Assembly (NCBI GenBank): GCA_049516635.1
Contig: JBEKSX010000015.1
Location: 1 to 38,448 of the forward strand
DNA: 38,448 bases
Direction of reading: 5' to 3'
Source: JBEKSX01 sp049516635
GTDB taxonomy: Bacteria > Bacteroidota > Ignavibacteria > Tepidaquicellales > OLB5
Part shown: piece after piece, positions 7,884 to 15,684 of the stretch
How the letters are laid out: each line of letters begins with the position of its first letter
Numbering within the stretch: position 1 is the stretch's first letter
Made by a program: the position numbers and the translations under genes
Notes under the pieces: generated by a model
The model's database searches: none
What the model was told of the DNA's origin: nothing
The model's input: only the letters and a program-made list of their open reading frames with translations

Positions 7884-8958
7884 ATCAAAAGTAGCGGTAT
7901 TAAAAACATCACCGGATATAATACTCGATGATTACATCCGTCTTATGGAACTTGCTGATTTCACACAATATCTTGACCCTTCAGCGGTTACAATATTAAA
8001 AGATAATATTTCGTGGCATTTCCCCTTCCCGGGTGCGAATACAACTCCCTGGCAGTTGGAAGGCACGATACAGGGATTGAAAAAACATAATTATAAAGAT
8101 ATCGTATGTGTGCAGAACAAAACGGTCGTGACCAATGCTTTTAAGGGTGAAGATCTGAATAAGTATATACCAATCTTCAAGAAATATAATATCCCGGTCC
8201 TTTTCAACTTTAAAGATGAGGATATGAAGTGGGTGGATTATAAACCGAAAGCAAAGATGAACGTGCTGGATATGATATACCCGGAAGGCATCACGATCCC
8301 CGATTACTTTTTCGGAAAAAATATTGTACATCTTCCCACGGTCAAGTGCCATATATATACCACCACTACGGGAGCAATGAAAAATGCATTTGGCGGACTT
8401 CTCAATACGAAAAGACACTATACACATTCATGGATTCATAAAACACTGGTCGACCTGCTTGCCATACAGAAGGAGATTCATTCGGGAATTTTTGCGGTCA
8501 TGGACGGCACAACTGCGGGAAACGGTCCCGGACCCAGAACCATGTTCCCTGTAATAAAGAACCTTATACTTGCAAGTGCCGACCAGGTCGCTATCGATGC
8601 CGTATCCGCAAAAATGATGGGATTCGATCCGATGACGATCGAATACATCAACGTTGCCCATAACCAGGGGCTCGGAACGGGAGACGTTAAGGACATCGAG
8701 GTTGTCGGTTATGACATTTCTAACGAAAGCTGGGGTTTTCATGTTGGCGATAATCTTGCTAGCCGGGCAGGTGACCTGCTCTGGTTCAGTCCCTTAAAAG
8801 CCATACAGAACTTCTTTTTCAGAACACCTCTGGTAAATGTATTTATACTGGGCTCCGAAACGTATCACGATTATTACAGGTGGCCGCTGAGGGATAAAAA
8901 GGTTTTCCTGAAATGGAAAGAGAATACAGACTGGGGAAAACTGTTCGAAAGATATTAA
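7876..8958 (+). CDS. DUF362 domain-containing protein
   Basis: A 360-residue soluble-looking protein of the DUF362 family, whose biochemical role is not established. The recognisable core is NIVHLPTVKCHIYTTTTGAM, KNAFGGLLNTKRHYTH, then AVMDGTTAGNGPGPRTMFPV and the ADQVAIDAVSAKMMGFDP segment with a nearby GLG. The ferredoxin-like Cys clusters found at the end of many DUF362 proteins are absent. The ATG at 7876 overlaps the preceding membrane-protein gene by 8 bases, so the two are very likely co-translated and may work together. The gene is followed after 40 bases by a sugar-nucleotide oxidoreductase. Confidence 0.8.
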   Translation: MAKSKVAVLKTSPDIILDDYIRLMELADFTQYLDPSAVTILKDNISWHFPFPGANTTPWQLEGTIQGLKKHNYKDIVCVQNKTVVTNAFKGEDLNKYIPIFKKYNIPVLFNFKDEDMKWVDYKPKAKMNVLDMIYPEGITIPDYFFGKNIVHLPTVKCHIYTTTTGAMKNAFGGLLNTKRHYTHSWIHKTLVDLLAIQKEIHSGIFAVMDGTTAGNGPGPRTMFPVIKNLILASADQVAIDAVSAKMMGFDPMTIEYINVAHNQGLGTGDVKDIEVVGYDISNESWGFHVGDNLASRAGDLLWFSPLKAIQNFFFRTPLVNVFILGSETYHDYYRWPLRDKKVFLKWKENTDWGKLFERY

Positions 8959-8998
8959 CATTTCTGTATTAACAACAAATCAATTTTCATAATTTTCT

Positions 8999-10024
8999 AT
9001 GGTCAATCTCGGTATAATCGGGTGCGGTTACTGGGGTATTAACCTCGTAAGGAATTATTTACAGACCGATGATTGCACCGTTAAGACCGTGTGCGAATCG
9101 AGCCCGGAGAGGCAGAATTACGTGAAAGAAATATACGGGGACCTGAACATCATATCCGATTATAATACACTGCTCGAAGACCCTGAGATAGATGCCGTAG
9201 TTATATCAACCCCCGCGGGCAGCCATTATGAGATAGCAAAAAAATCGCTCCTCGCCGGTAAACATACTTTCGTCGAAAAACCCCTTTCTCTCAAATATGC
9301 TCACGCAAGCGAGCTAGTCGAATTAGCAAAAATGAATAATAAGGTCCTGATGGTAGGGCATACCGTTATCTATAATGAATCCATTAAGATGGTGAAAGAG
9401 CTGGTAAGTTCGGGTGAGATCGGAGAAATTTATTATATTTATGCCTCAAGATTAAATCTCGGCAGGGTAAGGTCCGATGTGAACGTAATGTGGAACCTTG
9501 CACCGCATGACATTTCCGTAATACTGTACCTGCTTGACAGGAAACCGGTGAGCGTTTCGGCAAAGGGGCTGTCATATATCCAGAACAGAATAGAAGACGT
9601 GGTATACCTGAATATTACTTTTGAGAACGCTATCAATGCCCAGCTTCATTTGAGCTGGCTCGACCCGAACAAGAAGAGAGAGATCACTATAGTAGGAAGC
9701 AAAAAGATGTTAGTGTATGATGATAATTCGGACGAGAGGATAAAGATATACGACAGGGGAATAGATAAACAAAATAAAAACGAATATTTTGGAGAATACA
9801 AAGATTACGGTGAATACCAGCTTATTCAGAGGGCTGGAGATGTGGTCATTCCGAAAGTAAACCTGAACGAGCCGTTAAAGAATGAATGCCGGCATTTTAT
9901 AGAATGCATTGCAGGGAACAAAGAACCTCTTACCAGCGGACGGTCAGCGCTGGATGTTATTAAAATATTGGAAACGGCTGACAGATCACTGGGAGACGCA
10001 GGAAAAGAAATATTAATCAATTAA
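8999..10024 (+). CDS. Gfo/Idh/MocA family oxidoreductase (WlbA/WbpB-like)
   Basis: A 341-residue NAD-dependent dehydrogenase of the Gfo/Idh/MocA fold. The N-terminal Rossmann motif is GCGYWG at residues 8-13, and the family's catalytic EKP triad is Glu93-Lys94-Pro95 (FVEKPLSL). The central region (SRLNLGRVRSDVNVMWNLAP then HDISVI) resembles the WlbA/WbpB branch, which oxidises the 3-hydroxyl of UDP-N-acetylglucosaminuronic acid. That makes a nucleotide-sugar substrate likely. The next gene, UDP-glucose dehydrogenase, begins 10 bases downstream and makes a uronic acid nucleotide sugar, which fits. A matching aminotransferase and N-acetyltransferase are not in the window, so the final sugar is unknown. 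Confidence 0.85.
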   Translation: MVNLGIIGCGYWGINLVRNYLQTDDCTVKTVCESSPERQNYVKEIYGDLNIISDYNTLLEDPEIDAVVISTPAGSHYEIAKKSLLAGKHTFVEKPLSLKYAHASELVELAKMNNKVLMVGHTVIYNESIKMVKELVSSGEIGEIYYIYASRLNLGRVRSDVNVMWNLAPHDISVILYLLDRKPVSVSAKGLSYIQNRIEDVVYLNITFENAINAQLHLSWLDPNKKREITIVGSKKMLVYDDNSDERIKIYDRGIDKQNKNEYFGEYKDYGEYQLIQRAGDVVIPKVNLNEPLKNECRHFIECIAGNKEPLTSGRSALDVIKILETADRSLGDAGKEILIN

Positions 10025-10034
10025 ACAATTATTT

Positions 10035-11339
10035 ATGAAACTTGGAATAATCGGTACCGGTTATGTCGGGTTGGTATCCGGCGTGTGCTTCGCTGAGAAC
10101 GGAAACGATGTGTTATGCATGGATGTGGATGAGAAGAAGATAGAAAGATTAAAAAAGGGAGACCCTGTTATTTATGAGCCCCAGCTGGAAGAGCTTCTGA
10201 AAAAAAACATTAGTGAAGGAAGGGTGTCATTCACTTCGAGCCTGAAAGAGGCGGTACAGTCGAACGATGTGATATTCCTCTGCCTTCCTACTCCCCCGAA
10301 CGAGGACGGTTCTGTAGATATGACAAGGGTTCTAGAAGTTGCAGAAAATATGGCACAGTACATCAACGGGTACAAAGTAATTGTGAGCAAGAGTACGGTT
10401 CCCGTAGGCACATGTGAGAGAATAACGAAAATGATCTTAAAGAAAACAAAGCATGATTTCGATGTGGTTTCCAATCCCGAGTTCCTTAAAGAAGGCGCTG
10501 CAGTGAACGATTTTATGTCACCCGACAGGGTCATCGTAGGAACGGGCAGTAAAAAAGCCGCGGAGATAATGAAAGAGCTGTACAGCAGCTTCATGAGAGT
10601 ATCCGAAAGGTTTCTTCTGATGGATGAAAGATCATCCGAGCTTGCAAAGTATGCCGCAAATGCAATGCTCGCAGTGCGTATTTCTTTCATGAACGAGATA
10701 GCCAATATCTGTGAAAGAGTAAAAGCCGATATCAATATGATACGCATCGGCGTTGGAAGCGATTCAAGGATAGGCAACAGCTTCCTGTTCCCGGGTGTCG
10801 GATACGGAGGCAGCTGTTTCCCCAAGGACGTAAAGGGACTAATAAAGATTGCAGAAGAATATGATTACGACTTTAAAACTCTGAGAGCAATAGATGATAT
10901 TAATCAGAAACAGAAGATGCTTCTAGTTGAAAAGGTGAAGAAGCATTTCAAAGGCGATCTGGCCGGGAAAATATTCACAATATGGGGACTATCGTATAAA
11001 CCCAGAACGGATGATATAAGGGAAGCACCGGCAAGAACCGTGACAGAAGCATTGCTTATAGAAGGGGCAAAGATACAGGCATTCGATCCGGCAGCGAACG
11101 AGAATTTTAAGAATCTTTTTAAGAATAACAAGAACGTTAAGATATTTTCCAATAACTATTCGGCATTAAAAAATTCCGACGGACTGATACTGGTAACCGA
11201 ATGGAATGAGTTCAGAAGAATTGACATCGATAAAATGAAATCGCTCATGAAGACCTGCGTCATTTTTGACGGAAGAAATATTTACAGCCCGAAAACACTG
11301 CGTGAGAAAGGATTCGCATATTACGGAGTGGGAAGGTAG
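10035..11339 (+). CDS. ugd: UDP-glucose 6-dehydrogenase
   Basis: This 434-residue enzyme oxidises UDP-glucose to UDP-glucuronate with two NAD. The sequence shows the N-terminal NAD-binding motif GTGYVG at residues 7-12, LCLPTPPNEDGSVDMT, the SKSTVPVGT loop, SNPEFLKEGAAVNDF and SPDRVIVG. The catalytic cysteine is Cys261 in GYGGSCFPKDVKGL. The C-terminal UDP-binding domain has WGLSYKPRTDDIREAPA. Length and motifs match the TuaD/Ugd group rather than the UDP-GlcNAc dehydrogenase at 31705. It belongs to the lolA operon, 10 bases after the Gfo/Idh/MocA gene, and supplies glucuronate or derived pentose precursors for surface glycans. Confidence 0.94.
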   Translation: MKLGIIGTGYVGLVSGVCFAENGNDVLCMDVDEKKIERLKKGDPVIYEPQLEELLKKNISEGRVSFTSSLKEAVQSNDVIFLCLPTPPNEDGSVDMTRVLEVAENMAQYINGYKVIVSKSTVPVGTCERITKMILKKTKHDFDVVSNPEFLKEGAAVNDFMSPDRVIVGTGSKKAAEIMKELYSSFMRVSERFLLMDERSSELAKYAANAMLAVRISFMNEIANICERVKADINMIRIGVGSDSRIGNSFLFPGVGYGGSCFPKDVKGLIKIAEEYDYDFKTLRAIDDINQKQKMLLVEKVKKHFKGDLAGKIFTIWGLSYKPRTDDIREAPARTVTEALLIEGAKIQAFDPAANENFKNLFKNNKNVKIFSNNYSALKNSDGLILVTEWNEFRRIDIDKMKSLMKTCVIFDGRNIYSPKTLREKGFAYYGVGR

Positions 11340-11359
11340 ACGTATTTGAGATTTAACAA

Positions 11360-12511
11360 ATGATTCGACTTATTAAAATATTTATTGTATTTTTATTCCC
11401 TGCTTTTACTTTTCTATCTCCTGCTGCGATTGCTCAGTCCCGTGATGAACTTATCAGCAAGGACATAGATTATATCTATAAGATACAGTTCGATTCAGCC
11501 GGAATCATTTCGCAGAAGCTTATCAACCTAAATCAGAAGGACCCCTCCGGGTACTTCATGAAAGCAATGACCGAATGGTGGAAGATCTATATTAACAAAG
11601 ATGACCCGAGCAATGACAGCAATTACCTTGCAGCTACGGATAGATGCGTAAAAGTATGCGAGGACAGGGTAAACGAGGATCCAAATGATGACTGGGCGTT
11701 ATTCCTCCAGGGAGGGGTAATCGGTTACAGGGGATTCCTGAACAGCATGCGTGAGAACTGGCTAAAAGCAGTGGATGACGGCAGAGAAGGGCTTTCGCTG
11801 ATCCAGAGAAGCCACGAGCTTAACCCCAACAATAAAGACGCGATCTTCGGCATCGGGCTCTATAATTATGCTGCCGATTATGTCACGGATAAATATCCGT
11901 TCCTGAAAACGCTCCTTTTCTTCTTCCCGAAAGGAAACAAGGAGCTTGGTCTATCGCAGCTGAAAGATTGCGCAGAGAATGCTAAATTCTCTAAGATAGA
12001 AGCAAATTTTGTATTGTGCTACGTTAACCTTATTTATGAAAAAAATTATTACGAGTCGGAAAAATATGCCGAAAAAATTTATAAGCTCTATCCACAAAAT
12101 CCCATAGCCGAAAAATACCTCGGGAGAAGCTACGTGGGTTTGTACTTATGGAACGAAAGTATAGGTGCATGGAAAGATATTCTCGGAAAAGTTGACAGTA
12201 ATCAGGCTGGTTACAATAATAAGTATCTCAAAAGAGAAAGCTTATACTATCTGGGTTTGAGCTATATGCGGATAAATAATCTGGATGAAGCTTTCAAAAA
12301 TTATGAACAGTCAGAGAACCTGAGCAACGAACTAGATAAGGAAAGTGATACCCCTTACCGCGTGTTTTCCGCTCTCGGGATGGGAATGATATCCGATATC
12401 AGGGGAAATCATACCCAGGCAGTAAAATACTATGATATGGTCCTGGGAATGAAGGATATAGAATCTTCGCTAGAAACTGCGAAACAGTTCAAGGAAAAGG
12501 GATATAAATGA
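11360..12511 (+). CDS. Secreted tetratricopeptide-repeat protein
   Basis: A 383-residue protein with a clear signal peptide (hydrophobic core IFIVFLFPAFTFL, probable cleavage after AIAQS). The mature part is helical with several TPR-like units. Examples are residues around SYVGLYLWNESIGAWKDIL, SLYYLGLSYMRINNLDEAF and GMGMISDIRGNHTQAVKYYD. TPR proteins act as protein-binding scaffolds, and this one would sit in the periplasm or on the outer membrane. It closes the lolA operon, 20 bases after ugd, and converges on porQ with 69 bases between. No enzymatic domain is visible, and I cannot name a partner. Confidence 0.8.
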   Translation: MIRLIKIFIVFLFPAFTFLSPAAIAQSRDELISKDIDYIYKIQFDSAGIISQKLINLNQKDPSGYFMKAMTEWWKIYINKDDPSNDSNYLAATDRCVKVCEDRVNEDPNDDWALFLQGGVIGYRGFLNSMRENWLKAVDDGREGLSLIQRSHELNPNNKDAIFGIGLYNYAADYVTDKYPFLKTLLFFFPKGNKELGLSQLKDCAENAKFSKIEANFVLCYVNLIYEKNYYESEKYAEKIYKLYPQNPIAEKYLGRSYVGLYLWNESIGAWKDILGKVDSNQAGYNNKYLKRESLYYLGLSYMRINNLDEAFKNYEQSENLSNELDKESDTPYRVFSALGMGMISDIRGNHTQAVKYYDMVLGMKDIESSLETAKQFKEKGYK

Positions 12512-12580
12512 TGGATAATGAATGATACCTAATGAATAAAAGCTTCGGCTCGCTCCTATTGTCTCATCGTTCCGGCTATA

Positions 12581-13546
12581 TCACTCAAATGTGTACCCTA
12601 TATTGAACCTGTGTGTGCTTCCGATCTTACCGAGGGAATTGAGCGAATAATCAAATTTATATTTATCCAGGAATTTTATTCCCAGCCCTGCCGAGAAACC
12701 CGTTATTCCTATCGAAGAGCCAAGCTGCAAATCCTGCCTGTATTCATTATTATAACCGATCCTTGCGCTGACATAATCACTTAAATAAAATTCCCCGCCT
12801 AATGAGAAAGATTTCAATCTTTTAACATCGAGGAACTTTATAGTGTTATCATTCAGGTTGCTTAAAGAAAGGCTTAATCTTACCGGGAGATGTTCCAGTC
12901 TCTTCGAAACTCCCAGCCGGACATCGACGGGAAGCTTTTCTTTTGAACTGATGTATGCGACAAGCTGTTTTCCGTAATTATTGACAGTGAAGGCAATGTT
13001 CAGATCCTGATCCGGAATTATATATAGCAGTCCCAGATCGAACGCAATTGCATTTGAACTGTATTCTGCTATCTGTGAAACGATGTATTTGACATTAATA
13101 CCATAATTCACCATATCATATATGAGATTCGAATAACCCACCGAGAACATAATATCGTTAGCGTGGAAAGTTCCGTTTGTAACGCCGTTCTCGTCTGTAT
13201 AATCAAAAGAGCCATAATTGAAATACTTCACGCCTGCACCGAGCCAGCCTATATTCTTGTATTTCATTGCAAAGGATGCTGTACCGAAATTGATATCAAG
13301 CAGGTACTTTCCAAAAGTGGCGGATACCTGTTTTTTATTAATAGTGCTCAATCCGGCAGGATTGAAGAAAATAATATTAGGATCATCTGTGTAAGTTTCG
13401 AACGCGCCTGCTAATGCAGAGGACCTGGCTGTAGGATCAACCCTCAGAAAATCAAATGCTGGCCTTTCTTGCGAATAGGTGCATAAAGAAGAAAGCAGGA
13501 AAATAAGAAATATGACGTAGAACGGATAATGATTTTTATTCGGCAT
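12581..13546 (-). CDS. porQ: Type IX secretion system PorQ-like outer-membrane beta-barrel
   Basis: A 321-residue outer-membrane protein of the PorV/PorQ (FadL-like) family. A signal peptide (FYVIFLIFLLSSLCTYSQ) precedes FDFLRVDPTARSSALAGAFE, the family's opening motif, and NIIFFNPAGL. The block KYFNYGSFDYTDENGVTNGT then FHANDIMFSVGYS closely follows PorQ rather than PorV. The final residues GSTHRFNIGYTFE end in an aromatic-rich strand as expected for an outer-membrane barrel. PorQ is an accessory barrel of T9SS in Bacteroidota; this window also encodes a T9SS cargo at 27131. It is the last gene of a minus-strand operon, 24 bases after acylphosphatase. Assignment to PorQ rather than another member of the family is probable, not certain. 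Confidence 0.78.
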   Translation of the reverse strand: MPNKNHYPFYVIFLIFLLSSLCTYSQERPAFDFLRVDPTARSSALAGAFETYTDDPNIIFFNPAGLSTINKKQVSATFGKYLLDINFGTASFAMKYKNIGWLGAGVKYFNYGSFDYTDENGVTNGTFHANDIMFSVGYSNLIYDMVNYGINVKYIVSQIAEYSSNAIAFDLGLLYIIPDQDLNIAFTVNNYGKQLVAYISSKEKLPVDVRLGVSKRLEHLPVRLSLSLSNLNDNTIKFLDVKRLKSFSLGGEFYLSDYVSARIGYNNEYRQDLQLGSSIGITGFSAGLGIKFLDKYKFDYSLNSLGKIGSTHRFNIGYTFE

Positions 13547-13570
13547 TTTATGAATATTTTGATGTAAAAT

Positions 13571-13873
13571 TTATCTTATTTCAAAATTATGGTATTTGTT
13601 CATAAAGTCAAGCCATTCAACACGGATAGCATTGACGCTTGAATATGAGGGTCCCTGTTCAGCTTTTCTCACCAACTCTTCCAGAAATTCCTTCCTTCCT
13701 TCAGCTGCTATCTCGACATCTCCGTTATAGAGATTTTTAGCATAGCCTTTTAGATCGAGGTTATTCGCTACCCGGGCAATGAAATACCTGTAACCCACAC
13801 CCTGCACATCGCCTGAAACATTTATCTTCACACCTGAATAGCCGATCTTCGGAATATCCTGTTTCGAAATCAT
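13571..13873 (-). CDS. acyP: Acylphosphatase
   Basis: This 100-residue protein hydrolyses the carboxyl-phosphate bond of acyl phosphates such as carbamoyl phosphate and 1,3-bisphosphoglycerate. Both catalytic residues are visible: Arg29 in the GDVQGVGYRYF loop that binds phosphate, and Asn47 in GYAKNLYNGDVEI. The protein is about ten residues longer than the smallest family members, owing to a short N-terminal extension. Its ATG overlaps the stop of the EamA transporter gene by 4 bases (ATGA), so the genes are translationally coupled. No functional link with the transporter or porQ is evident. Confidence 0.93.
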   Translation of the reverse strand: MISKQDIPKIGYSGVKINVSGDVQGVGYRYFIARVANNLDLKGYAKNLYNGDVEIAAEGRKEFLEELVRKAEQGPSYSSVNAIRVEWLDFMNKYHNFEIR

Positions 13874-14751
13874 TGTTTGAATTTATGCAAACCTGTTTTA
13901 ATATATTCAAAAGTTTCCGAGAATGAAATCCCGCTAATCATCAATATCCCGCCGGCAATCTGAAGTGGGTTGAATTGGTCTTTCATAAAGATTATTGCAA
14001 TAATCACTGCAGAGGGCTGTTCAAACGAGAATAACAGTGCTGCTCTTACTGGTGTGGTTTCCTTCTGGTATTTGTTTCCCAAAAATGTGGCAACCAGCGT
14101 TGCAGGAATAGCAACATACAGTAAACCCCAAACAGCACCCGAAGATAAATTCACTATCGACCAGTTCTCAAAAATAAATGCAATAGCCATAGCCGTTATA
14201 CCGCAGAAGATAAACTGGACCAGAACCAGCATGTAGAGATCATATTTACGTGTAAATACATCCAGATATATAATATAAAAAGCCCAGGAGACAGCACAAT
14301 AGAAAGTTAAAAAATCACCCGTATTTATCCCGTTTGCAAAAGGTCCTGTTAGCAGATATATACCGAACATAACTATAACAACGCTTATCCAGTTCTCCAG
14401 AGCCGGAGCTTTCTTAATAATGAAATACTGTGCGAAAGGAACAATTAAAATGCTTACACCCGTGATAAGTGCTGAATTGGACGCTGTGGTGTAGAGCAAT
14501 CCAATGGTCTGGAATGCGAACCCTGCGAATATTAACACACTTAATACCAGTCCTGCACGTATTTCATTATACCCTCCGAATTTTAGATGCTTGAAAAAAA
14601 TGATTATATAAAGAATTGAAGCGAGACAGAACCTGATCCCGAGGAAGTAGAACGGCGGTATGTCAATTAGAGTGAGCTTTACAATTACGAATGTACCTCC
14701 CCATATTCCGGCAATGAAGAATAATATGAGTTCGGCTTTGAACCTCTTCAA
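13870..14751 (-). CDS. EamA/DMT-family membrane transporter
   Basis: A 293-residue inner-membrane protein with about ten hydrophobic helices arranged as two EamA repeats, the layout of drug/metabolite exporters. The N-terminal FFIAGIWGGTFVIVKLTLID and the glycine- and alanine-rich repeats (GFAFQTIGLLYTTASNSALI; ATLVATFLGNKYQKETTPVR) are characteristic. The late FEQPSAVIIAIIFM segment is the family's usual second-repeat signature. Family members export amino acids, sugars or small metabolites; the substrate cannot be read from sequence. The gene lies 8 bases after the UbiA-family gene and overlaps acylphosphatase by 4, within a five-gene operon. Confidence 0.88.
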   Translation of the reverse strand: MKRFKAELILFFIAGIWGGTFVIVKLTLIDIPPFYFLGIRFCLASILYIIIFFKHLKFGGYNEIRAGLVLSVLIFAGFAFQTIGLLYTTASNSALITGVSILIVPFAQYFIIKKAPALENWISVVIVMFGIYLLTGPFANGINTGDFLTFYCAVSWAFYIIYLDVFTRKYDLYMLVLVQFIFCGITAMAIAFIFENWSIVNLSSGAVWGLLYVAIPATLVATFLGNKYQKETTPVRAALLFSFEQPSAVIIAIIFMKDQFNPLQIAGGILMISGISFSETFEYIKTGLHKFKQ

Positions 14752-14759
14752 ATCAGCCG

Positions 14760-15680
14760 TCAGGGAAAAATGATTCTAAATAATTCCGATATAAAGGGGA
14801 TATGGGGCTTGTAAATGATTACCACACAGGCAGCAAACCATATCAATACAGTTAGCACGATGGGAATATCTTTGGTAACGATGCTCGAAGGAGATTCACC
14901 CAGATTCTTTTTGTGTATGAGATACATATAACGGAAAATTCCGTAGATAACGAAAGGCGTGGTATAAATTAACTTTTCGGTACCGAATGTAAGAACTGTA
15001 CGCTCAGACACGGTATAAAGGGCATATGAAATTATAGTACCTGCAGCAGCGATGGTATTGAGCTGGTCAGCAAATTCCACTGAATAATCCCTCAGCACCT
15101 TACGTTGTTTTTCGATATTCTCCTGGTTGTTTACAAGTGAGAGCTCCGCCCTCCTCTTCGATATACCGAGGAACAATGAAATGAAGATCGTAGTTAGTAC
15201 CATCCAGCTTGAAACGGATACATTTATAGCTGCAGCACCTCCCAATACTCTTAAAATGAACCCGAAAGAAATAAAAAAGACGTCAAGGAGCACAATGGAT
15301 TTAATTTTCCAGGAGTAAAGGAGATTGGACAGGAGATACAGAACTATCACAAAAACAAATACGGGTCTTTCAAAGAACAATAAAAAGATGATAATAACAA
15401 GCAGAACAACAAGGTATGCCGACGCCTGCACCGGGGTAATTTCGCCTGAAGCTATCGGGCGGTATCTTTTTTTGGGATGCGAGCGGTCAGCTTCAGCATC
15501 CATAATATCATTTAATACGTAGACCGAACTTGAAGCAAGGCAGAATATGACAAAAGCGAATAACGAAGCAGAGAGGTATGGCAGCTCGAAAATATGGCGT
15601 GAAAATACCAGAGGTGCAAAAACAAAGAAGTTCTTGAACCATTGCTTGGGACGCGATAATTTTATTAAGCTTAGTACCAT
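14760..15680 (-). CDS. UbiA-family prenyltransferase, decaprenyl-phosphate phosphoribosyltransferase-like
   Basis: A 306-residue membrane enzyme with about eight or nine helices. The motif VLNDIMDAEADRSHPKKRYR then PIASG (from about residue 55) carries the Mg-binding aspartates and closely follows decaprenyl-phosphate 5-phosphoribosyltransferase (the mycobacterial Rv3806c type), not quinone or haem prenyltransferases. The later SKRRAELSLV segment fits the same group. It would join a polyprenyl phosphate to phosphoribosyl pyrophosphate to make a lipid-linked pentose donor. I chose ATG 15680 (MVLSLIKLSRPKQWFKN), 4 bases after the upstream stop. An ATG at 15719 would add 13 residues overlapping the previous gene. 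The partner upstream is a GT-C-like glycosyltransferase that could use the product. DprE1/DprE2 epimerase genes are not in the window. Confidence 0.82.
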   Translation of the reverse strand: MVLSLIKLSRPKQWFKNFFVFAPLVFSRHIFELPYLSASLFAFVIFCLASSSVYVLNDIMDAEADRSHPKKRYRPIASGEITPVQASAYLVVLLVIIIFLLFFERPVFVFVIVLYLLSNLLYSWKIKSIVLLDVFFISFGFILRVLGGAAAINVSVSSWMVLTTIFISLFLGISKRRAELSLVNNQENIEKQRKVLRDYSVEFADQLNTIAAAGTIISYALYTVSERTVLTFGTEKLIYTTPFVIYGIFRYMYLIHKKNLGESPSSIVTKDIPIVLTVLIWFAACVVIIYKPHIPFISELFRIIFP

Positions 15681-15684
15681 TTTT

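Noticed and set aside
10172..10825. A 217-codon open frame on the minus strand inside ugd
   Set aside because: It lies fully antisense to a strongly conserved enzyme, has low-complexity Ser/Leu-rich composition and no recognisable motif.
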